A stretch of 36,904 nucleotides of DNA from JABMMZ01 sp040386935 (lineage in GTDB: Bacteria > Bacteroidota > Bacteroidia > NS11-12g > UBA955), in NCBI GenBank assembly GCA_040386935.1, contig JAZKEQ010000050.1:1-36904 (forward strand). Reading direction: 5' to 3'. The notes beneath the pieces are model-generated. The model had not been told where the DNA came from. It worked only from the letters and a program-made list of their open reading frames with translations, and did no database searches. This document shows, one piece after another, positions 1 to 5,470 of this stretch. Made by a program: the position numbers and the translations under genes. Within the stretch, counting starts at the first letter, position 1. Each line of letters begins with the position of its first letter.

Positions 1-540
1 TCTGATGCAGAGAATAGGACAAAACCTGCTTCATTTTTTGAAAACTCAGGTACACTAGGTGTGTTAGATATGAAAATTAAACAAACTTCATTTTTTATTA
101 GCGGCTATATTGTCAACAGAAATTTTACTGTCCCTTTCAAAGAAAATAATGGCTTCATAGAAACCTACCATGCAAAATCTTATTTATCGTGTTTTCAAGC
201 CGGAGTAACTTATCCCATAAAAGAGAACAAAACAATGCGATTGTATGCAATCGGTGCGTTTGTAATTGCTAAAGGGTGGTACACAAGAGGAACCATTGAC
301 CGTGTCAATGTTCAAACAGGCCAAAAAACCACCAGTGATTATTACCCCCATCACTCATTAAACGTTTCGACCTGGTCGCTAGTGCCGGGTGTAGGCATTG
401 ATATTAATGTCTACAAACGCACTATTTATAGCAAAACACAATTGACTTATGCCGGCAATTGGTCGCAAAATAATTTTACCTATGGCGTCAACAGATTAAT
501 GATTTCTTCGAGTATTGGGTTTGTGGTTTTTAGAGAATGA
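1..540 (+). CDS. Probable outer-membrane beta-barrel protein, 5' truncated by window edge
   Basis: The reading frame is open from base 1 without a stop, so the gene almost certainly begins upstream of the window. The GTG at 61 and ATG at 70 are internal codons rather than convincing starts. The visible 179 residues alternate short polar and hydrophobic stretches with many aromatic residues (for example SYLSCFQAGVTYPI, MRLYAIGAFVIAKGWY, SWSLVPGVGIDINV-like strands). They end in a hydrophobic strand, RLMISSSIGFVVFRE. This looks like the last strands of a Bacteroidota outer-membrane barrel (porin-like or OmpA-barrel type). I do not recognise a specific family and assign no substrate. It is convergent with groEL and shares a terminator with it. 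Confidence 0.55.
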   Translation, partial: SDAENRTKPASFFENSGTLGVLDMKIKQTSFFISGYIVNRNFTVPFKENNGFIETYHAKSYLSCFQAGVTYPIKENKTMRLYAIGAFVIAKGWYTRGTIDRVNVQTGQKTTSDYYPHHSLNVSTWSLVPGVGIDINVYKRTIYSKTQLTYAGNWSQNNFTYGVNRLMISSSIGFVVFRE

Positions 541-553
541 GTCATATTAAAAC

Positions 554-583
554 AAAAGCCCCGATTTTTACATCGAGGCTTTT
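554..583. terminator. Bidirectional rho-independent terminator
   Basis: The arms AAAAGCC-C-CGAT and ATCG-A-GGCTTTT flank a TTTTAC loop, with one internal C.A mismatch. The A-run on the left and T-run on the right make it work in both directions. It sits between the end of the barrel gene at 540 and the end of groEL at 658, which are convergent. Confidence 0.8.
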
Positions 584-657
584 ACAAATTCTATAATTTT
601 TAAAGTTAGCGAGTTGGCTATTAACTATTAACCCACTAACTAATAACCCTTCCCCTC

Positions 658-2289
658 CTAGTAACCCATGCCGCCCATATCAGGGGCACCATGGCTGTGA
701 GGCGCTTCTTTTTCTTTAATGTCTACCAAGGCACATTCTGTGGTTAAGATCATGCTTGATACTGATGCGGCATTCTCTAATGCTACACGGCTCACTTTAG
801 TAGGATCGATAACACCTGATTTAATCAGATTCTCGTACTGTTCGGTGCGGGCATTGTAACCGAAGTCGTCTTTGCCTTCTTTCACTTTTTGAACAATGAT
901 AGAACCTTCACCACCTGCGTTAGCAATGATTTGACGCAATGGCTCTTCCAAAGCGCGTTTTACTATTTGGATACCGGTTTGCTCATCATCGTTATCACCT
1001 TTTAGTTTATCCAAAGCGGTAATGGCTCTGATGTAAGCAATACCACCACCCGGTACGATGCCTTCTTCAACGGCAGCACGGGTTGCGTGCAATGCATCAT
1101 CCACACGGTCTTTCTTTTCTTTCATTTCCACTTCGCTGGCTGCACCAATATACAATACGGCAACACCACCGGCTAATTTAGCCAAACGCTCTTGCAATTT
1201 TTCTCTGTCGTAGTCGCTGGTTGTATTTTCAATCTGCGCTTTGATTTGAGAAATTCTGCCTTTAATGGCTTCTTTATCACCTGCACCACCAACGATGGTT
1301 GTGTTGTCTTTATCGATGCTGATATTGTCTGCTCTTCCAAGATCTTCCAATGTTACATCGTCCAGTTTTCTGCCTTGTTCTTCGCTGATGACTGTACCAC
1401 CTGTTAACACTGCAATATCCTGCAACATTTCTTTTCTTCTGTCGCCAAAACCCGGTGCTTTAACAGCAGCGATTTTCAGAGAACCTCTTATTTTATTAAC
1501 TACCAAAGTAGCCAAAGCTTCGCCTTCTACTTCTTCGCTGATAATCAACAATGGTTTACCTGTTTGAACTACTTTTTCCAATACCGGTAGCAGGTCTTTC
1601 ATGTTGCTTACTTTTTTGTCGTAAATCAATACATAAGCTGAATCAAGATCAGCGATCATTTTCTCAGTATTGGTAACAAAATAGGCCGACTGATAACCTC
1701 TGTCGAACTGCATACCTTCTACTACTTCAACAGTAGTATCGATACCTTTAGCTTCTTCAACAGTGATAACACCGTCTTTACCTACTTTTTTCATTGCTTC
1801 GGCAATCAACTTACCGATAGCGCTGTCGTTGTTGGCAGAGATAGTAGCAACCTGTTCTATTTTGCTGATATCGTCACCTACTTCTTTCGACATTTTTTTA
1901 AGGGCATCAACAGCAGCAATAACCGCCTTGTCGATACCGCGTTTTAAATCCATTGGGTTAGCACCTGCAGCAACGTTTTTAACACCTGTTGTTACAATGC
2001 TTTGAGCCAATACAGTAGCAGTAGTTGTACCATCACCTGCAAGATCAGCAGTTTTGCTAGCCACTTCTTTTACCATTTGTGCACCCATGTTTTCGATTTC
2101 GTTTTCTAGTTCGATTTCTTTAGCAACAGTAACACCGTCTTTGGTTACTGAAGGAGAACCGAATTTTCTACCGATTACAACATTTCTGCCCTTAGGACCA
2201 AGCGTTACCTTTACTGCATTTGCCAATGCGTCAACACCGCGTTTTAAACCTTCGCGGGCTTCTATATTAAAATGAATTGATTTTGCCAT
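658..2289 (-). CDS. groEL: Chaperonin GroEL (60 kDa, Hsp60)
   Basis: The ATP-dependent cytosolic folding chaperonin forms double heptameric rings capped by GroES. The 543-residue product has the usual family length. The N-terminal block VTLGPKGRNVVIGRKFG, the nucleotide-site motif AGDGTTTATVLAQ and the GGGIAYIRA segment are all present. The C-terminus ends in a short MGGMGY tail like the GGM tail of other GroELs. It lies 107 nt downstream of groES on the same strand, in the classical groES-groEL order. The stretch just before the ATG is A-rich with several AAAATCAA copies and no Shine-Dalgarno sequence, as is usual in this phylum. No truncation or frameshift is visible. Confidence 0.99.
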   Translation of the reverse strand: MAKSIHFNIEAREGLKRGVDALANAVKVTLGPKGRNVVIGRKFGSPSVTKDGVTVAKEIELENEIENMGAQMVKEVASKTADLAGDGTTTATVLAQSIVTTGVKNVAAGANPMDLKRGIDKAVIAAVDALKKMSKEVGDDISKIEQVATISANNDSAIGKLIAEAMKKVGKDGVITVEEAKGIDTTVEVVEGMQFDRGYQSAYFVTNTEKMIADLDSAYVLIYDKKVSNMKDLLPVLEKVVQTGKPLLIISEEVEGEALATLVVNKIRGSLKIAAVKAPGFGDRRKEMLQDIAVLTGGTVISEEQGRKLDDVTLEDLGRADNISIDKDNTTIVGGAGDKEAIKGRISQIKAQIENTTSDYDREKLQERLAKLAGGVAVLYIGAASEVEMKEKKDRVDDALHATRAAVEEGIVPGGGIAYIRAITALDKLKGDNDDEQTGIQIVKRALEEPLRQIIANAGGEGSIIVQKVKEGKDDFGYNARTEQYENLIKSGVIDPTKVSRVALENAASVSSMILTTECALVDIKEKEAPHSHGAPDMGGMGY

Positions 2290-2335
2290 AAGCTATTTTT
2301 GATTTTTCTTTTTTTGATTTTTGATTTTCTTTTAG

Positions 2336-2351
2336 TCCCGACCCTTCGGGA
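2336..2351. repeat. TCCCGA hairpin in the groES-groEL spacer
   Basis: This is a perfect 6-bp inverted repeat, TCCCGA-CCCT-TCGGGA. On the transcribed minus strand it is not followed by a T-run, so it is not a typical terminator for groES. It may be an RNA-processing or stabilising stem that changes the groES:groEL ratio. Similar TCCCGA/TCGGGA stems recur in Bacteroidota intergenic regions, as far as I recall. Confidence 0.55.
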
Positions 2352-2360
2352 TGTTTTACA

Positions 2361-2400
2361 CTGAGCCTGACGAAGTCTGACTGAGCTTGTCGAAGTTTAA
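2361..2400. repeat. Tandem 20-bp intergenic repeat (CTTCGACAAGCTCAG type)
   Basis: Two head-to-tail 20-bp units, 2361-2380 and 2381-2400, match at 16 of 20 positions. Both share CTGAGC-TG-CGAAGT; in reverse complement the second reads CTTCGACAAGCTCAG. The last bases of the second unit form the groES stop codon (TTA at 2397-2399 on the plus strand). The motif resembles a short repeat I recall as dispersed through many Bacteroidota genomes, but only this one site is visible in the window. Confidence 0.7.
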
Positions 2401-2666
2401 ATAATAGCGAAAATATCGCTCTCTCTCATGATCAGGTAATCTTTACCATCTACCTGAATTTCAGTGCCGGCATATTTGCCATACAACACAGTATCACCTG
2501 CTTTGCAAGTCATAGGTTCATCTTTTTTGCCGATACCCACGGCTACTACCGTACCGCGTTGTGGTTTTTCTTTGGCTGTATCAGGAATAATGATACCACT
2601 GGCGGTTTTTAATTCTGCCGCTGCGGGCTCCACCAATACTCTGTCTGCTAATGGTTTTATGTTCAT
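2397..2666 (-). CDS. groES: Co-chaperonin GroES (10 kDa)
   Basis: The 89-residue protein is the heptameric lid that closes the GroEL folding chamber. It starts NIKPLADRVLVEP, has the mobile-loop region around residues 16-33, and carries the family motifs KAGDTVLYGKYAGTE and DYLIMRESDIFAII. The ATG at 2664-2666 is the only sensible start. It is the first gene of the groES-groEL pair. Upstream there is no CIRCE element and no obvious TAnnTTTG box, but there is a duplicated 20-bp element. The stop codon lies inside the intergenic repeat. Confidence 0.98.
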   Translation of the reverse strand: MNIKPLADRVLVEPAAAELKTASGIIIPDTAKEKPQRGTVVAVGIGKKDEPMTCKAGDTVLYGKYAGTEIQVDGKDYLIMRESDIFAII

Positions 2667-2687
2667 AATGTTGAATGTTACTATAAG

Positions 2688-2744
2688 ATTGTACTAGCCA
2701 ATTGTCATTTTTTATGCCAATTCAATTTTACTATACAATTGTCA
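2688..2744 (-). promoter_or_regulatory. Duplicated 20-bp element upstream of groES
   Basis: On the minus strand TGACAATTG-nn-TAGTA-n-AAT occurs twice, at 2744-2725 and 2707-2688. The copies match at 17 of 20 positions and start 37 bp apart. A partial third TAGTAACAT lies closer to the start codon. Both copies are within 80 bp of the groES ATG. This is a candidate operator or duplicated promoter element for the chaperonin operon; the function is inferred from position only. Confidence 0.5.
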
Positions 2745-2756
2745 CACTTTTACAGT

Positions 2757-2779
2757 AAAAAAGACACCTTGTCAGTGTC
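2757..2779 (-). terminator. Weak terminator-like hairpin upstream of groES
   Basis: On the minus strand GACAC-TGACAAG-GTGTC is followed directly by TTTTTT. The stem is only 5 bp. It sits between the two divergent promoter regions, so it could attenuate a long groES leader or block antisense transcription out of the cyanophycinase side. It may also be chance. Confidence 0.3.
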
Positions 2780-2818
2780 TGTGTCAATGTTGTGCATAAG
2801 GGAGCAATTTATTTTTAC

Positions 2819-2826
2819 TAACTTTG
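2819..2826 (+). promoter_or_regulatory. -7 element TAACTTTG for the cyanophycinase gene
   Basis: It matches the Bacteroidota -7 consensus TAnnTTTG and ends 27 bp before the ATG at 2854. The nearest upstream TTG (2790-2792) is 26 bp away, longer than the usual 17-23, so the -33 half is uncertain. Confidence 0.5.
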
Positions 2827-2853
2827 CACTTTGTTAATTGCAAATTAATATTA

Positions 2854-3729
2854 ATGGACAGACAATCACCTAAAGGCGTTCTGATATCAGTTGGAGGTGC
2901 TGAAGACAAAGGAACAGACCTTGAACTGGGAATAATAGAACGCAATAATCTCAATTTTTTCGAAATCGGTATTCTCAAGAATATTGTTAAAGAAATTAAT
3001 CACACAGACGCACGCATAGAAATTATTACTACCGCTTCGCAGATACCTGATGAAGTAGGAGAAAATTACCTGGATGCTTTTGCAAAACTGGGTTGCACCA
3101 ATATCGGTCACATGAAGATACGCAACCGCGAGGATGCTATTAAACCTGAATATTTAGAGCGTTTAAGAAATTGTGATGCCCTGATGTTCAGCGGTGGCAA
3201 TCAATTGCGACTGACTGCCATATTTGGCGGCACAGAATTTCTGGAGTTGTTGCACCACCGTTACCAAACCGAGCATTTCATTATAGCCGGTACCAGTGCA
3301 GGTGCTATGGCCATGAGCAATACCATGATTTATCAAGGCAATGCAAGTAATGCACATTTAAAAGGTGAAGTAAAAATAACCACCGGCTTGGCCTTTATCA
3401 AAGATGTCATCATCGATTCACACTTCAATAAAAGAGGCCGTTTCCAACGCTTGGCACAGGCTGTAGCCGCCAATCCTTCTGCCATCGGCATTGGTTTGGG
3501 TGAAGATACAGGTGTGATTATTCGCAACGGATTTGAAATGGAAGCCATAGGCAGTGGCGCTGTAGTCATTATTGACGGTCGCCATATTCGCCATAATAAC
3601 ATTGCTGACATCGAAGAAGGCGCCTCTATTTCTGTAGAAAATATGATTGTTCATATCATGGAAAAAGGCAACAAATACAATGCACGAACCAAGGTATTTG
3701 AAGCTGCAGATGTAAATGTGGTGAACTAA
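2854..3729 (+). CDS. cphB: Cyanophycinase (peptidase family S51)
   Basis: Cyanophycinase cleaves cyanophycin, the Asp-Arg storage polymer, to beta-Asp-Arg dipeptides. The 291-residue product has the S51 nucleophile motif GTSAGA with Ser148, preceded by FSGGNQLRL and followed by the DSHFNKRGR block, which is typical of CphB. The N-terminus reads MDRQSPKGVLISVGGAEDKG as in the family. The ATG at 2854 is preferred over an in-frame TTG at 2824, which overlaps the -7 box. Cyanophycin synthetase (cphA), often found beside cphB in this phylum, is absent: the next gene encodes a membrane protein. It is divergent from groES. Confidence 0.9.
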   Translation: MDRQSPKGVLISVGGAEDKGTDLELGIIERNNLNFFEIGILKNIVKEINHTDARIEIITTASQIPDEVGENYLDAFAKLGCTNIGHMKIRNREDAIKPEYLERLRNCDALMFSGGNQLRLTAIFGGTEFLELLHHRYQTEHFIIAGTSAGAMAMSNTMIYQGNASNAHLKGEVKITTGLAFIKDVIIDSHFNKRGRFQRLAQAVAANPSAIGIGLGEDTGVIIRNGFEMEAIGSGAVVIIDGRHIRHNNIADIEEGASISVENMIVHIMEKGNKYNARTKVFEAADVNVVN

Positions 3730-3850
3730 ATTTTCAGAATCTTTACTGATTAACATTTTTATTGCTTTTAAACCGATTGGGTATTCACTCTAATTGGATG
3801 ACTTACGTTTTGTATAAAACCATTATCTTTCCCATCCCAAACAGGAAGTA

Positions 3851-4867
3851 ATGAAGTTAAAGCAAATAATTCTGAGCGAACCAGTGGCAGTATTCTTTTT
3901 CTGCTTCGCTGTTATTTTTGGTCCTGCCATTACTGTTTTATTTGCCAATGATCTATCGCAGTTTACCGACTGCAACACTTACATAGGACTTGCCCATTTC
4001 GATTTTGAACAAAGTGCTGTGCGCAGATACCGGGTCATCATTCCTTTTATTGCCAGTGGCTTAGATTACATAGGCAGTGGCGTATTTGATAAATTAGCAC
4101 CCACCCATTTTGTAGGCGATTTCTCATTGCCCTTCAGTTTCTTTCTGGTTAATACCACCATCATGTCTTTATTCGGCTGCATGATTTACAGGTATTGCAG
4201 AGCTTTTGACACATCACGTTTTGCTGCTGTCATTGGCACCTTGTTTATGCTGAGTGCGCGTTATACTGCGTATTTTGCAGCGCTTCCTTTTATTGATTCG
4301 CTGTTCTGTTTAATCATTGCCATGACCCTCGTAGGACTTAAGGAGAAGAATACCAAAATGCTGTTGTTCTGTCTATTGTTGGGGCCGTTTGCCAAGGAGT
4401 CATACATCTTTATTGCACCCATGATTTTCTTTTTTGGTGCATTTAATAAGAGGCGCCTATTGGGTTGGTTTGCACTGTCGGGACTATTGGTGTTCTCCTA
4501 CCATTTCCTCTATGATTATTATTACCCTCCTGCTGTAGTGGGTTGGTTTAAGGCAGAGATTTACCATTTCTATTTCTTAAAAAAAGGCCTGGCCATGTTA
4601 TTCAGTTTTTATGGATTGTATAAAATAGCCATCAATATTGGCTTCTGGATTTTATTACCTGTAATAGCTGCTTATTATTCACCTGCTTTAAGACTCCAAT
4701 TAAAAAAATATTGCGATGCGCGCTTCTTCTATTTTGCTGGAGCAATTGTATTGCAAATGTTGTTATCCTTATCCATGGAGCGCATGTTTTACCTGATGAT
4801 GCCAGTGTTAGCAGTGATTATGGCCATGTCGTTTGATGAATTGAGGAAGGTATTTCGATTTCAATAG
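3851..4867 (+). CDS. Polytopic membrane protein, GT-C glycosyltransferase-like topology
   Basis: The 338-residue protein has about eight hydrophobic segments spread over its whole length, beginning with one at residues 12-31. After the first segment comes an acidic and aromatic loop, QFTDCNTYIGLAHFDFE, then RRYRVIIPFIA. An early acidic loop of this kind is seen in many lipid-linked-sugar (GT-C) mannosyltransferase-like proteins, but I cannot place it in a named family. Nothing in the immediate context helps: cyanophycinase is upstream and tRNA-fMet downstream. A TATCTTTC box at 3824-3831, one base off the -7 consensus, lies 19 bp before the ATG. Treat the function as unknown. Confidence 0.7.
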   Translation: MKLKQIILSEPVAVFFFCFAVIFGPAITVLFANDLSQFTDCNTYIGLAHFDFEQSAVRRYRVIIPFIASGLDYIGSGVFDKLAPTHFVGDFSLPFSFFLVNTTIMSLFGCMIYRYCRAFDTSRFAAVIGTLFMLSARYTAYFAALPFIDSLFCLIIAMTLVGLKEKNTKMLLFCLLLGPFAKESYIFIAPMIFFFGAFNKRRLLGWFALSGLLVFSYHFLYDYYYPPAVVGWFKAEIYHFYFLKKGLAMLFSFYGLYKIAINIGFWILLPVIAAYYSPALRLQLKKYCDARFFYFAGAIVLQMLLSLSMERMFYLMMPVLAVIMAMSFDELRKVFRFQ

Positions 4868-4875
4868 AAATATAA

Positions 4876-4905
4876 TTGTTAATTTAAATTTTCCTCTTAT
4901 CTTTG
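4876..4905 (+). promoter_or_regulatory. Promoter of the initiator tRNA gene
   Basis: TTG at 4876-4878 and TATCTTTG at 4898-4905 are separated by 19 bp, a full match to the Bacteroidota TTG-N19-TAnnTTTG primary-sigma promoter. The -7 box ends 13 bp before the mature tRNA 5' end. Confidence 0.8.
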
Positions 4906-4918
4906 CAGTCCTAAAAAT

Positions 4919-4990
<72 letters not shown>

Positions 4991-5003
4991 CAAAGTAAAG
5001 TAG

Positions 5004-5028
5004 AATGCCGCGTCAAGCGGCATTTTTT
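5004..5028 (+). terminator. Terminator of tRNA-fMet
   Basis: A perfect 8-bp stem, AATGCCGC-GTCAA-GCGGCATT, runs into a T-tract. It begins 14 bp after the tRNA 3' end. Confidence 0.92.
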
Positions 5029-5060
5029 ATTTTCAATCTTTGCGCTAATATCCTTCTTAG

Positions 5061-5119
5061 GCTAACACAGATTTAAGTATTATCCACTCAACTTAAGTGA
5101 AATTCAATCCGTGTTAAGC
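5061..5119. repeat. Imperfect long inverted repeat at the start of the AT-rich region
   Basis: GCTAACACAGATTTAA (5061-5076) pairs with TTCAATCCGTGTTAAGC (5103-5119), with two mismatches and a one-base bulge. Between them lies the palindrome ACTTAAGT (5091-5098). The rest of the 5029-5278 gap is AT-rich and holds no gene, only a small CTTAAA-AAA-TTTAAG hairpin at 5154-5168. The dyad could be a terminus of a lost mobile element or simply a transcript stem. Confidence 0.45.
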
Positions 5120-5278
5120 ATTTGTAAATATGGATTAATCTAATTATTTATTTCTTAAAAAATTTAAGCATGCGATGAAATTAATACTAGTTGAAAAAAG
5201 GGGATTTGAATAACATCATTTGTCCATGTGCTAACTTATTCAATATAAAAACTCTTATAAACAATTAATAAAAATTAA

Positions 5279-5470
5279 ATATTGAATATTCAAATATTTG
5301 GATTTGTTAAAATTTTTAATGATCTTGCCCAAGAAATTAACGAAACACAACTAAACAATAATCAAATAAATAGTATTAATCTAGGAGATTTCTCTTCAGG
5401 AATCTATACTTTGGTATTTATGTTAGACAATAACATACCCATTATTAAAAAAATTATTATTACTGAATGA
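5279..5470 (+). pseudogene. Orphan T9SS type A sorting-domain stub
   Basis: This open stretch of about 63 codons matches the second half of a type A T9SS C-terminal domain: VKIFNDLAQEI, then INLGDFSSGIYTLVFML, then a closing IIKKIIITE. In intact cargo proteins this module lies at the extreme C-terminus of a secreted protein and directs translocation and surface attachment. Here there is no signal peptide, no passenger domain and no YPNP segment that usually opens the module, and the frame is closed by a stop at 5276-5278. The only candidate start is TTG at 5282. Its TGA overlaps the ATG of the next gene as ATGA. I read it as the tail of a deleted cargo gene; expression as a short peptide cannot be excluded. 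Confidence 0.6.

Noticed and set aside
1192..2275. Several 70-100 codon plus-strand frames opposite groEL
   Set aside because: They are shadows of the strongly conserved groEL coding sequence and have no start context or recognisable domains.
2667..2853. CIRCE/HrcA operator upstream of groES
   Set aside because: TTAGCACTC-N9-GAGTGCTAA is not present on either strand; the duplicated 20-bp element is unrelated.
3333..3756. Minus-strand frames of 92 and 112 codons opposite cyanophycinase
   Set aside because: They are shadows of cphB; the plus frame contains the complete S51 active-site motif and family blocks.
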